A stretch of DNA of 64,000 bases from Apostichopus japonicus (GCF_037975245.1 NC_092571.1:4548001-4612000), one strand, 5' to 3'; counted from the first letter of the stretch, positions 1 to 12,130 are shown. The notes: generated by a model from the letters alone, not told the origin. A program made the numbers and translations.

Positions 1-1363
1 GTTTCGAAATATTTCATTTTCATCTATATATAGATATAGGCTACTTTAATTAGATTTGAACTTTACCGAGCTGGCTACTGATGGTACTGATCATCGAGCT
101 CCCTTTCTTTACTCTGGTACGTTCCGGTATTATGAAGATCATGCTTATGATTGTTATCTATTCCAAGTTGACTACCTGCTCAGGAATTTATCGGGGGAGT
201 TTTACGATTTTCGTTCCGAATTCGAGACATTCAACCAGGAGATGCTGGAACTTATCACGTCAGCCTAACGAAGATAGACTATTACGACGGGACTAACGGT
301 CCGATTTTCTTACAACACACATACCGTATATTTGGCAAGTAATATATAAATAATATACATAAATACCATAGCTTACATGAAACTAGCCTATTGAGGACAA
401 TAAGAAAGAAAAATGGCAATGACATGTGCTATTACATTTTCCCTTTCAATCTAACTCAATGAATTATATAATTGCAGTATTTAATTCCCTTCTTTTTTTT
501 TGGTATCCGTGGAAATTGATATCAGATTAGAGTTAGCGGACATCGATTTATTAAAGATATACATGGAATTTGTCATTTAACGTGTACCTCAGATATAGCA
601 CAATGTTTAAATATATTAACTTAATTATAACAACCAGTAAGAGAGGGAGAAAGAGGTTGGTGGAGAGGGAGTTGCACTAGAGAAAGAATATTGCATAGCC
701 CATAGAGAAAATAATATATAGTTAGACTCTGCCTACTGATTAAGCCGTGAAATTAATTAGTGGAAATTAGTGAAACAAACATAGGTAACAAAATAAAACT
801 TCTTCAAAGTCGTACACACTAATACACGTATGTGAAACTTTTTTATAATTTATCGCTTAAACATATTTAGTATACCTTCATCACGTCTTTTGGATGAGAT
901 ATGTGCCATGTTTCTTTTAAATTAATTAATTGATTGTATTTTTCCTGGGACTTTATCCTCTGTTGAGTTAGAAAATACATGGTTCTCAAATATGAGATAT
1001 AGTCTTCTCGAATATGCTATTTTCAGCCATGCGCAGTTGAAGTTAAAGATACGCATGCGTCAAAAGTATACTTTCTATGATCATTAAACAGTATTACACA
1101 CATACAATTACGAGCTCAAGTCTCAGACGCGAGGGATCGTTAAAAGTTGCCATTAATTAGAAGATGGAAGGATTTTGTGTTTCTTGGTTCTAGGTTCTTT
1201 GCATCTTTCTTGAATCATGCAATTGTGACGTCACTGACTGTAGTTCTCACTGCAGAGATAAAGAAGCAGTAAAATCAAAAGATTGTTACGCTATGTTAGG
1301 CTGTGACTTCTCGTTCCCGGATATTCCTGTTAATGAAGACTATATTAGATTATATATACATAT

Positions 1364-1405
<42 letters not shown>

Positions 1406-1700
1406 CAGTCAATATAATCAGACAGTCAATCGATATTTATTTCAAGTAAAAGTAGAATATATCGAGGAAGATTATTTCAGGTACTTTCCTGAAATTACCG
1501 AGGATGCTTTTTCTTTCTCCATATTAAACCTGCAACGAGAGGTTGCTGGTACTTATCAGCTATCATTGACTGATGATGACTCTCTCCGTATACTCTTTAC
1601 TCTCATCACACCTATCATCTCTTTACAGTATACCAGCCTCCTACACTTCTTGTTTGCGAAAAAAAAGGCTTTTAATGAATTCGATGGCGCTAGTTTGAAA
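1..1700. other. intergenic AT-rich DNA, no gene assigned
   Basis: AT-rich sequence with a (TA)n tract near 1355-1401. Two short open frames (about 56-268 and 1293-1715, + strand) are protein-like in places. The second runs through the TA tract, so it cannot be coding as a whole. From 1481, after a TTTCAG acceptor-like site, it reads like the C-terminal half of an immunoglobulin-like fold (EVAGTYQLSL, the usual D-x-G-x-Y position). The resemblance is short and unsupported by neighbouring exons, so no gene is called. Confidence 0.4.
1355..1401. repeat. (TA)n microsatellite
   Basis: Near-perfect TA dinucleotide run, preceded by a short imperfect TA/CA stretch. Seen directly. Confidence 0.9.
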
Positions 1701-1784
1701 CAGGGTGTTTTTTAATATAAAATAATTATATGGCTCTTAAAGGCATCCGTAGATTCACTTTTAGGAGAATAGCGCCTCATCAGG

Positions 1785-2085
1785 CCATGTATTCAGTGGA
1801 CGGTGGCTGCAAACATGCCGGTCGCAGAGAGTGTCCCCACCTCTGGCCAAAGGCAAGGATTCACGCACGCAACCTAGTACGCTTCTGATCGATTTGACCG
1901 ACCCTCTGCGCATCCTCCCGGGTTCTTTTGCGACAACAAGGGAGACACGGTACGGGATCCTAGGCCACAAAAAGCACCATGCCACAGCCAGAGGTATTAT
2001 CGCCTCAGGCCTGTCTTGAACCCTAGCCACGATTTACACGACCGACGAGGAATGAGTCTTTCGTCACCCTCTTATAACAGCATCG
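1785..2085. other. GC-rich island of unknown nature
   Basis: A block of visibly higher GC and higher complexity than its AT-rich surroundings, with several CpG dinucleotides. Both strands have a 60-90 codon open frame here, but I recognise neither translation. It could be a CpG island of a neighbouring gene, the end of an unrecognised repeat, or transferred DNA. There is no decisive evidence. Confidence 0.3.
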
Positions 2086-2182
2086 GCCATTACATCAGCT
2101 AGTAAATTATGTGGTTGAATTAATATATCAAGACTTCAGCGTCGACTACTGAAAGAGAAAAGAAATTTATAACGTGTATAAC

Positions 2183-2253
2183 CAACCATTGATGGAGTCG
2201 AACTCAGTTCATCAGGTTACCAGTCCACTGTTCTACCCTCTGAGCCATCTGAC
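2183..2253 (-). repeat. tRNA-like SINE head or decayed tRNA
   Basis: Read on the minus strand, the segment has an A-box-like TGGCTCAGAGGG followed by a B-box-like GAGTTCGACTCC at tRNA spacing, as in an RNA polymerase III promoter. The possible anticodon loop CTGGTAA would be Thr(GGU)-like. The anticodon and acceptor stems do not pair well, so a tRNA-derived SINE or pseudo-tRNA is more likely than a working tRNA. Confidence 0.5.
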
Positions 2254-2259
2254 AAGTTA

Positions 2260-4593
2260 GCTTTTAATGAGCTTAAATTGGTGTCATTGGTTGGATACAA
2301 TCTATTGGTAACAGTGAATAACACTGCCTTCAACGAAATCCCATTCATCCTGTTTTACTCTCAGTAGAACAACGGATCTGAATATCTTTATTAACAAGAA
2401 GCTCACGCTTCAATTAATGTCTTTGTTTACATTGCAGCAAGCAGTAAGAATGTCGCTTCCTCTCAAGACGTAAATGTACAATAGGTTTATGCCCCGATAC
2501 TATCGATGACTACGAAGCAAGCAGTAAAACGGATTCCATGATATCTTCTTATTCACAAAAGGTTGTTTAAGATTATGCTCGTAAGAGAGTTCTTGCTGTT
2601 TATGTAAGTTGTCTCCCTTTAAAACTATATTCTATGCAGACGATCATGAACTGGGAATATGCCTGAAATTTCAACAAACAATATACCTATTCACATTTCA
2701 AGACCTTTTTGAATGAGGAAGGGCCAATACTCATTAAGTCAAACACGTTAAGTACATGTGTCTAATATTATTTAGGGATCTGAATGGCTGGAAATAGCAC
2801 AGTAATTGTAAACCCGAAACAAGATTCAGAGGGTTTGAGTTTATGCAAGTAGATTTGTCAAACACGGGGATCGGGAATTCGTCAACTACAAGACTTTGTT
2901 TAGTCCGCAGTGACTTGATGTGTTTATCGATGCTCTGAACTGCGTGTTAAGTCCCCCCCCCCCCCCATGACTGTATCCCACACATATACAGAAGTGTGTA
3001 TTTAGTTTAATACAAAATATTAGAATCATCTTTATAAATATCATATTTTTATATATTATCAGCCAACTTGATGACGTTGTTTACAATTGTTGCATTTTGA
3101 AAGACTGAATGGTAATGAGGAAGGGACGGTGACGAGGACGGGTTTTGGATGTTTTTATAGCTTTAATATGTACAATACATAATGTCAACACTCTGACATG
3201 GTCGACTCTATTAGCAGCTAAAATCTTTATAAAGCATGAGTTATAGGAGGCAATAGCATCCCTTTCAAGGTCATAGCTACTCTCCCTTCACCGCCGCCCC
3301 CTCCTTCTCATTTCCTTTTCCGATACGTTACTGAACCATGAAAATTGTACCTTAGATCTCTATAACAAAGAAAACAAATGAACGGAATAAAAATTAAGTT
3401 CCTCCTCCTATTGATACTAAAAAAGGTATTTGAGTCACCTCTCATAGAGTGTGGATTTGAAATAATTGAACATAGAACAAAATATTATTTGCTTTTCATC
3501 CAGAACTCTGTTTTGCTCTGTTTAACAAAAGATGTCGTGTCATTGAAATAGGCGTGACATGACAAAAATCAGGTTTAAGCATTTAAGGTATAAACGTAGC
3601 TCGGTAAATTGGGTAACCTATATGTACGTAACCATGGTATCGTCTTGTATTAGGGTAACAAGCAAATGTGTCACGCCCACTTCATACAATTTAGCGCAAA
3701 TATATCTTATCATTAATTAGGAACATAACTTGAGAACAAGCGAGTAAGAAATGACAGGAGCGGTGCGAGGACTGATGCAGAAGCACGAAAAAATGGGCAT
3801 TGCAGCAAAAGCCCCCCCCCCCCCCCCCCAAAAAAAAAATACACAAACAAAAAAAAACGATAAAACACAACACCAGAAATAACGAACACTTTATATACAC
3901 AAATACGTGGCATGCATTATGGCAACGGAACAACTCCTAGCCTTATTTGCATAATTTACATTAGGCATTTATTCCTCGTATCATAAATAATCATGGTTCT
4001 CTTCCCCCTCAATGAATGCTATCGAAACGTTAACTTTCCATAAATATTCCCTTTGTTAATTCCTCTCACCTGTTAAATTCGTTTTCCTTTGTGATATGAA
4101 GAACGGAATAAAACATTTTTCTCATGACTTGAGATATTGATAACAATTGCAGACGCGACTCAGAAAAATATAATTTTCTCTGTCAGCCAGCAAGCACGAA
4201 GTCATGATACTGAAGGAGCGATTGGAAATTTAATGAATGGCCTAAAAATGTCGAGATGCCGTGAGATCCTCTCTCTCTTCCATCTTCTACACACACATTT
4301 CAACTGTCCTACAAAACCCGAAGTGTTCACAATCCTTTCTTTCACTATCCAATTTCTAGGTTTTTAAATATAAAAGACGAAGGACAACAAAATAAAAGAG
4401 ATTCATCTAGCATGTATTTATCTGTTGTGATGTTTTATTATATACGGCCATCAGGCGCTTCATTTTAACGTTAGCCAGCAGGCACGTCTTTGTGCGTCAA
4501 ACTACAGTTTTGATTTTTCCCTATATTTCCACTTGAAATTGCAACTGATAGATTTAACAAACTTTTTCTTTCGATTTGTTTTGATCCAACAAG

Positions 4594-4691
<98 letters not shown>

Positions 4692-4990
4692 AATTTGATG
4701 AAACGCTATTTTCCCTTTTTATGCTTTTTAATGTTAGCCGATAAATTCTCGGGACCCCCCCCCCCCCACACACACACACGCACCCACACACTCTCCGCCA
4801 GCATGACTGCATAGGTTACGATTATCATTGAAGCCAATTCTTCTGAGTAAATATCCCAAAGGCCTCCTCACTGCCTCTTATCTTTGGATAGCTTCATTAG
4901 TAACTACCAAAATTTTCCACGTCTTGATAACTTAGCACCTATATAATGATTTTAATCGCCCTATCAGGAATTCAGGTCAGTGAGTTATCA
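2260..4990. other. intergenic DNA, simple repeats only
   Basis: No gene is supported. It holds poly-C runs (about 2953-2966 and 3812-3829), a poly-C/CA stretch near 4755-4790 and the long TA tract listed separately. Open frames on the minus strand near 3.7-3.9 kb are translations of the poly-C and poly-A runs. Confidence 0.5.
4596..4688. repeat. (TA)n microsatellite
   Basis: About 90 bases of uninterrupted TA dinucleotides. Open frames of alternating Tyr and Ile on both strands are artefacts of it. Confidence 0.95.
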
Positions 4991-4995
4991 CTATA

Positions 4996-5003
4996 ATCAA
5001 GAG
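4996..5003. repeat. target-site duplication, left flank of 8.8-kb element
   Basis: ATCAAGAG, matching AACAAGAG at 13775-13782 at 7 of 8 positions. Confidence 0.75.
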
Positions 5004-5554
5004 CAGTGGCGGAGCTAGGGGTTTTGGTCAGGGGGGCGAGAATGGTCTGTAGGGGCGCTTTCGACACTATCTAAGCGGAGCGCCACCACAGGTTGGCGCG
5101 GAGCGTACAGAAATGTTTTGAGTAAAGAAACTCCCTAGATCGCCGGAAATGACCCTTTCCGGGCCGCGAGTTTTTTATGCAGGTAGGTTCGTACTATTGT
5201 GTATATTGAATAGCCAATCACAGCCAAGTTCATTTTGACGTCATCAAATATGACATGGAAAGCATGAAACACTTAATATTTAAAGTCGATAAGTTCAACC
5301 TGACGTGCTAGCCTGATGCAACAACGGCTGAGGTTAGTTCCAAGGTGTTTCGACAACACAGCTAGTTGACCTCTAACGTCACTTCCGTTTCAGATTCGCA
5401 GATCGTATTGTGGAGTTTTGGGATGTGTTGGGGATAGAGATGAAGATGCTAGTTACTTTTAGAGCATTTTTAAAACGAAATGCATAAAATCAAGTCAACA
5501 AATGATGGAAAACGAAACATTCAGTGTGCGGTACTAACTGTTTGCATCACTAAG

Positions 5555-7105
5555 GTAAGCGAAACCCTCAGATCTAGGCCCTAGGTAAAGATGGTACACG
5601 AAACACTCAGTGCGCTGTACCAGGTGTCTGAATCACTGTGTCTGTGATGTGGTGTCGAAACACCCTGCATGGAATTCCAAGTGTTTGAATCACTGTGTGG
5701 TACAGTAAGTGAAACCCTCAGATTGCAATACCAAGTTTTGTTGTCGAAACACCCTGCAACTAGCCTCAACTCGCTTGGTTGTCGAAACACCTTGACACTA
5801 ACATCAGTGAAACCCCTCAGAATGCAATACCAAGTTTTGTTGTCAAAACACCTTCAAACTAGCCTCAACTAGAGCTGCGTTGTCGAAACACCTTCACACT
5901 AATCTCTTTGTTGTCGAAACACCTTGAACCTAACTCTCTGCGTTGTCGAAACACCTTGACCATCTAGCTGCGTTGTCGAAACACCCTGAAACTAGCCTCA
6001 ACTAGCTGCGTTGTCCAAACACCTTGACACTAATCTCTTTGTTGTCGGAACACCCTTAAACCAGCTGCGTTGTCGAAACACCTTGACACTTATCTCTTTG
6101 TTGTCGAAACACCCTGAAACTAGCCTCAGCTAGCTGCGTTGTCGAAACACCTTGACACCAATCTCAGTGAAACCCTCAGAATGCAATACCAAGTTTTATT
6201 GTCGAAACACCCTGAAACTAGCCTCAACTAGCTGCGTTGTCGAAACACCTTGACACTATGCTCTTTGTTGTCGAAACACCCTGAAACTAGCCTCAACTAG
6301 CTGCATTGTCGAAACACCTTGACACTAATCTCTTTGTTGTCGAAACACCCTGAAACTAGCCTCAACTAGCTGCGTTGTCGAAACACCTTGACACTAATCT
6401 CTTTGTTGTCGAAACACCCTGAAACTAGCCTCAACTAGCTGTGTTGTCGAAACACCTTGACACTAATCTCTTTGTTGTCGAAACACCCTGAAACTAGCCT
6501 CAACTAGCTGCGTTGTCGAAACACCTTGACACTAATCTCTTTGTTGTCGAAACACCCTGAAACTAGCCTCAACTAGCTGCGTTGTCGAAACACCTTGACA
6601 CTAATCTCTTTGTTGTCGGAACACCCTGAAACTAGCCTCAACTAGCTGCGTTGTCGAAACACCTTGACACTAATCTCTTTGTTGTCGAAACACCCTGAAA
6701 CTAGCCTCAACTAGCTGCGTTGTCGAAACACCTTGACACTAATCTCTTTGTTGTCGAAACACCCTGAAACTAGCCTCAACTAGCTGCGTTGTCGAAACAC
6801 CTTGACACTAATCTCTTTGTTGTCGGAACACCCTGAAACTAGCCTCAACTAGCTGCGTTGTCGAAATACCTTGACACTAATCTCTTTGTTGTCGAAACAC
6901 CCTGAAACTAGCCTCAACTAGCTGCGTTGTCGAAACACCTTGACACTAATCTCTTTGTTGTCGAAACACCCTGAAACTAGCCTCAACTAGCTGCGTTGTT
7001 GAAACACCCTGACACTAATCTCTTTGTTGTCGAAACACCCTGAAATTAGTCTCAACTAGCTGCGTTGTCAAAACACCTTGACACTAATCTCAGTGAAACC
7101 CTAAG
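5555..7105. repeat. minisatellite of GTTGTCGAAACACC units
   Basis: Tandem array in which every half-unit begins GTTGTCGAAACACC. From about 6090 to 7075 it settles into a regular 69-bp dimer. One half continues TTGACACTAATCTCTTT and the other CTGAAACTAGCCTCAAC plus TAGCTGC. Unit starts at 6267, 6336 and 6405 give the 69-bp spacing. The first 500 bases are less regular and also contain a GTGAAACCCTCAGA-type unit. The array lies inside the 8.8-kb transposon, just inward of its left terminal region. Confidence 0.95.
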
Positions 7106-7758
7106 ATTGCAATTACAAGTCATCTTATATTCACTTCCCATGCTCCATTCATCTTCCATTCTTTATTCCTCAACGTGCCCTTTAATCTGCCATACCCTAA
7201 TTCATCTAACACACCATTCACATACCTCCATTCATTCACTTACTAACCTCACCCACCTTTTGCCATCCACTGATCTACCAAATATACTTCTAACCATTTA
7301 GTCAGTCCAACCTTTACTCACTCTATTGCACTTTGACACACCCAGTCTTTACTTCAGTCTGACATAAGTTTCTAAAAGAAACATGCTCAACTTTTTTCCC
7401 CATAGACACCAAAAAGTGCTTACATATTTACCAAATAAGAATAAAATGTTATTAAAGTCTATTATATTTCCACTCTATTCAATGACACTAAATATTGTTT
7501 TCTTTACTTCTTTTCCAGACGCTTTGTGGAGGTTGATCTGACAGATATACATACAGAGGGACGGCTAACGTGTGAACAAACAGAGAGACAAATGGACCAA
7601 CAGACAAATAAACAGATGAACAGTAACGATGTTATGTCCCCTCTTCACCAACTTTGTCGGCAAAATGATAATAAGTGCTTTGCATAAGGACATAACACAG
7701 GTGCATTGACCAGGAATCAAACTAGGAACCTCTTGCTGTGTGGCTTTGCTAAAAACTG

Positions 7759-8190
7759 TTAAAAAGAAAGTACTAATAACTTTGTGTAGGGTTGAGCTAA
7801 CATACTTTCCTTGCTCCAATGCAGCCATGCCTGTTCCCTGTGAAAGGCACATAAAAACTTCTGTGTACCAGGAAACACTGCATGCAGTGCTTGGTGTTCT
7901 TGTTCGGATAGTCAAGCATGAAGAATTTGGGGTTCCATTCAGGGTTCCATGTTTTGATGATGTCAATGGCCTCTATTATCGCAACAGTTGTTTCATCCTC
8001 TGTGATGAATTCAGCCACAGGACTATAACCAACATTGGTCCTCACAACTACTGTACCAAGAACGGGAAGAGCATATTTTGTGGTCTTGTGGGTGGCATCA
8101 ATAAGCACCATGTCTCCATAACGCTTTAATAGCAGTTGTTGCTGGCTGGTCTGATGGATGAACAGGAAAGTAGTGCTTTCTCCGGTGTAT
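7759..8190 (-). pseudogene. MULE-type transposase fragment, frameshifted
   Basis: On the minus strand the frame reads a short stretch ending RYGDMVLIDATHKTTKYALP, then GYSPVAEFITEDET, then FMLDYPNKN. This is the order and spacing of the MULE transposase domain: first Asp in the DATHKTTKY block, second Asp in the FMxD block. A frame change near 7850 then gives FHREQAWLHW, the conserved C-x-F-H region that follows in this family. In-frame stop codons near 8187 and the frameshift show that it is dead. N-terminal zinc-binding and C-terminal SWIM regions were not found. It lies inside an element with hAT-like ends, so it may be a remnant of a separate insertion. Confidence 0.8.
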
Positions 8191-8869
8191 TATCTGTCAT
8201 CCCTGTCATCTGTTTCTAAGACAATACCTTGTGATTTGGGCTTTCTACAGATCCTCACATCAGAGATAGCTGTTTGTTTTGGCTTGTCTGAAAACTTGCG
8301 AAGAAAAAAACAATCTCTGTTGTCTTCACTTTGATAGCCTTCACTTTTTCTTATAGATTGAGTTGGTCAAATTGTGAAACCTACCTTTATATAGTGCCAG
8401 ATTGTTCTGTTTGTGGGGAAATATCACCTGTCATGTTTCAGAGGCTAGGAGTCAGGAAAAAGCTCATTATGGACAAAATGCTCAAGTTTCTTTCTTATCA
8501 AGGGTACTGATATAATGTGTTGTGTCACATATTCATCAATCTTGAACTAACTTCAGGATGAATATAGCATAAAGTACCTTTTTTTTTTACAAATGTCACA
8601 ATGTGATTTGATCCTATACAACACTTCTACCAGCCTAGATAAGTTGAATATGTGGCCTGATGCTTGTTCATCTGGGCTTTATATACAGAGCCTCTTCTTC
8701 CTTCACGATTAGAAATGATGCAGCTCTTCAAGAGAAAGCATGACATGTTTGTCCATGGATGTTGGGTCTGAAGTGGGTACCAGTGAGAAGGAAATAAGGG
8801 AGGTGCCTCTGTCCATTAGAGAAAATTGTGGTTTTATTAAGCCCCTATATGTAATATGGTGAAGCTTTA

Positions 8870-9070
8870 GTAAGCTTTTTTCCAAGTTATGGTTTTGAGG
8901 CAAACGTGGGAGAGGGAACAAGGGGTCCCCCCCCCCCATCCCCTTTGGGAAATTTGTATTTCTAGTTGTGTATTTGAAAATTTGCTCAAGGTCTGGGAAA
9001 CTGTGGGAAAAAGACCTTATAGAGTGCACCTGCCCCCACCCCCAGATTCCTGTCAGTGGGTTTGTTTGTA
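8870..9070. repeat. member of a G-rich dispersed repeat family
   Basis: Contains the pattern of an AGGGGTCCCCCC-type run followed by TTTGGGAAATTTGTATTT and a GGGAAACTGTGGG stretch. A similar arrangement recurs at about 31.07-31.43 kb and 57.47-57.99 kb. Weak similarity, judged by eye. Confidence 0.4.
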
Positions 9071-9978
9071 CCTCTTGTGTACCAGATAAAAACTTCACAT
9101 TGTTAAGTATGTTATGATTCTTGCATTGTATGTGTAAAAAAGAAATATAAAATAAATAAGTTTTATCTGTTTGTTAGAAGTTCCTACACTCTTTGTCCTT
9201 CCTGAAGCGGGCAATGTTTTTGATCCTTCCAAATTTGCTGGGCTGAGCTGCTGCAATTTTCTTTAGACCTAACGTACACACTCCGCCAAGGATTTTTTTG
9301 CCAATCAAAAGCAGCTGGTAGTGAGCTTTAACAACATCAGCTCCCAGTTTTCTTGTTTAAAGAGGCGGGCACTATCTTATGTGTTGTTGAAGAATTTTAC
9401 ACATTGTTGTATCAAGCTAACTGTAAATTAAGAGACCTTTTTGTACTGGAATTGCACGTCCAAGTGTACGGTGACCCAAGATGAACAAAAAGAATTATAT
9501 CATATTCACAGACAAAACTCCTCTGTAAGAAATTTCAGAATATTCATTGATTGATTGATTTGCCAAATTGCCAAACAAAATTTCTATCATGGGATTAGCC
9601 TTTTTTCTATAGAAATTAATTCACATCATTACATGCACAAAGGATCAAATACTTCTTGGAAACTGAGTGGCTTAATCTTATCTGTTGGTGGACTTGAACC
9701 ACCTGCTGAATAAATTCTGCATCACCTGAACAGACTTTTATTATGGCCAAACAAATTACCAAGAAGAACTAAATTACTTAGAATGACAGTTCACTGGCAC
9801 CTTGAATACTGAAATTAGCTTCTACCAGACTTCTGCAGACCTAACGTAGTGCCTATCTGAACGTATTTATTGTTATTATTAGTTGAGTTTGGTAGAAAAA
9901 TAAGGATCAGAAGGGACACGCAATTCCCAAGGACCCTATAGGAGAGAAAAAAACTGAGACACAAACACTCAGACCCGA

Positions 9979-10155
9979 TTACATCAATTGCTTAAAGTGC
10001 TTGTCCAAAGCATTCTTAAACCCAGTGACACTACTTGCAAGTACAACTTTCTCAGGCAAACCGTTCCACTCATTCACAACCCTATTAGAAAAAAAGTTAT
10101 GCAGCATATTAATCGTACTTTGTGACGTTTTGAGCTTTATACAATGACCTCTGAA
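9979..10155 (-). pseudogene. LINE reverse-transcriptase C-terminal tail
   Basis: The minus strand encodes FRGHCIKLKT, then FFSNRVVNEWNGLPEKVV, then SSVTGFKNALDKHF, followed by a stop at 9979-9981. A block of R-x-x-F-F-x-x-R-V-V-N-x-W-N-x-L-P then FK-x-x-LD is the well-known end of Jockey/CR1/I-type non-LTR reverse transcriptases. Only this terminal part is present, as expected for a 5'-truncated insertion. It lies inside the 8.8-kb DNA transposon. Confidence 0.85.
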
Positions 10156-10159
10156 AGTG

Positions 10160-11010
10160 TAGACGGTAGATTCTCTTCACTCCTTGAAAAGAAATTTATT
10201 TTACCGCCAAGACGCCACCCACGAACATGGCTAGAGCCTTGTGAAATTTGGTACCTTCGAACACTTTGTCAGCCACTACTGAATATATTGGACCAATCTT
10301 ATTGTAAAGCAATTTTTTTTAATATCTCCAATTGGTCATGGGGTTTACGCTCGGCCCTAATCTCTGAAAATATAACATCGTAATAGCTTGAACATGGGGG
10401 TAGCGCAATTGATTGTAGTTTTTCAAGCGGGGTTATTACAATAACATTTACATTTTAGGAAGATTCTCCATCTGGGGCAAAAAATGTTTGCGTTAACCAA
10501 CAAATTCTATTTTATGATCATTAGCTGTTTAAACAGCAAGCAACCAACCGAGCAAACCCTTCCTTAGATAACAGAAATTCTTAGACGATTGTAAGTAAAT
10601 ATTTACTTGTACTGTCATTATCAGAGTAGTTTTCTAGGTGGCGAGACCATCAGGTGATCGACATGACCGTGATTTTTTTCTGAACACAAAAATGAACTTC
10701 ATGAAGTACAGTAAACACAAGACAAACTAACACATTTCTTTTCGACATATTTACTTTAGTTCAGTTGTGAGTCATGATGGCAGTAACATTTCTTGAATTT
10801 ATTCTCCTTATTTTTTACCCTTTACTGCGAACGAACTAGACTTGGACCACTGTTGGTAAAGCTTCAAAAATACGCATTTTAGGGATCGCGACAACTCCAT
10901 CAGCGATTTTGATGTTTTCAATGCAATTCGGGAGTGGAAAAAAAATGGTTTTTGAGCCAGATTGGTTTTTTTGCTAGAGCAAACCGGTTGTAAGTTTTCA
11001 AAAAACCGTG
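10160..11010. repeat. dispersed repeat, copy 1 (second copy at 16.93-17.40 kb)
   Basis: Shares long stretches with 16930-17400 in the same orientation, for example the TTGGACCAATC block near 10290 and the ACTAGACTTGGACCACT block near 10836. The second copy lacks about 350 bases present here. No coding function is seen. It adjoins the LINE tail and may belong to the same insertion. Confidence 0.7.
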
Positions 11011-11094
11011 GAAGCTTACCCACTAATTCCATAAGGAGTATCCCTCCTGACGATACACAACATACCCCGGGTAAGAAACCTCAGCACTATCAAT

Positions 11095-12130
11095 GTCCAG
11101 GAGAATTCCACGAGACCGAAGGTCTGCGAGATCGAATTTCCGAGAACCGATAGTCCACGAGACTGCCCCCTAAATTCTTCACTGATGGACGTCCCGCCCC
11201 CTCCCCTTAAAATCTGAAGAGGTAAGGAAAAACGGGTGATATAAACCAATTTGAAATGTTCACTTTTTTTTACATTGTCACATTACAAAAATAAAAAATA
11301 TTATTTGAAATTCGAGCAGTCTAAAGAATTTTTACTCCTTACAGAAGTAGAACCGAAAACCGCATCATGTTTTCATCATGTCTTCTTTCAGCATTAATTA
11401 GGGGTCGACTTCTAACCTCTAGCCCGTAACAGTTGACAATATTTCCTCATAATAGACCAAATGTCTAATTTACCTCCTAAAAATGTGTACATTTTATAGC
11501 ACAAACACACAGCAGGGGGCTTTGATATTTGAGAGCGGGGGCTTTTGCCCCCTGCAACCCCCTCTGGTTACGCCACTGGTGGAGGCCTAGGATCAATGCA
11601 AGCTGCCCAAGCCCCCTTGCGCAACTCACTGGTATTCATTATGAAAAATAAATGGTTGTAAATTCTTTTACGTGCTTTATCAAGGTAATATTACCGGTAG
11701 TAATAATTGTCTTACCAAGTGCTATTATAGGCCGAGTAGTTTAGGTCTCGCGGGGCCTAGTAATAGTTTCGGTCTCAATACCTCGGTTTCGAAGATATTC
11801 GGTGTGACGGACCTTTTAAATTTGGCCGTGGCTATTCTTATGACTATTTATTAACTATTCTTACGACTTCGGCGAATTCAAGCGCAGTAAAGTAAATAAG
11901 CAACTGCGCATGTAGTACGGGTAACCCTAACCCCAAACACTAACCTAACCCTAATTAAATTATTGTTACTCCTAGTCGTAAAAATAATACTCCTAGTCAT
12001 AAATATAGCCATGTTAAAGCAACTGCGCATGCGTATTTATAAATTATTCTTACGACTAGTCGTAATTTTAGCCACTTTGTTTTAATTTCGGTCTCGCGGA
12101 CCTTTGTTCTTCCGGACCTTGCAGATCCTC
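11095..12130. repeat. clusters of GAGACCGAA-type foldback repeats
   Basis: CGAGACCGAAGG near 11111 and several TCGGTCTCGCGGACC-type motifs near 11746-12105 are the two orientations of the repeat that builds the foldback element at 52.6-54.3 kb. Between them are a short CCCTAA-rich patch (about 11921-11955), a sequence that resembles the right end of another hAT element (GGTTACGCCACTG near 11567) and the palindrome at 12050-12065. This is probably a decayed foldback insertion; its ends are not defined. Confidence 0.55.
12050..12065. repeat. perfect 16-bp palindrome
   Basis: TTACGACTAGTCGTAA is its own reverse complement. Related pieces (CCTAGTCGTAAAAATA and CCTAGTCATAAATATA) lie 60-90 bases upstream, which suggests the centre or arm of a small foldback repeat. 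Confidence 0.8.

Noticed and set aside
1770-2060. CTGATGAG and CGAAA motifs on the minus strand hinting at a hammerhead ribozyme
   Set aside because: The motifs are about 250 bases apart and no stems between them fit a hammerhead fold.
4502-4814. Open frames of alternating Tyr-Ile on both strands
   Set aside because: Direct translation of the TA microsatellite.
5555-7105. Regularly spaced repeats that could be mistaken for a CRISPR array
   Set aside because: The spacing sequence is itself repeated, so there are no unique spacers, and this is animal DNA.
11921-11955. CCCTAACC-rich patch that might be interstitial telomere sequence
   Set aside because: Only a few irregular repeats, embedded in transposon DNA; too short to claim.
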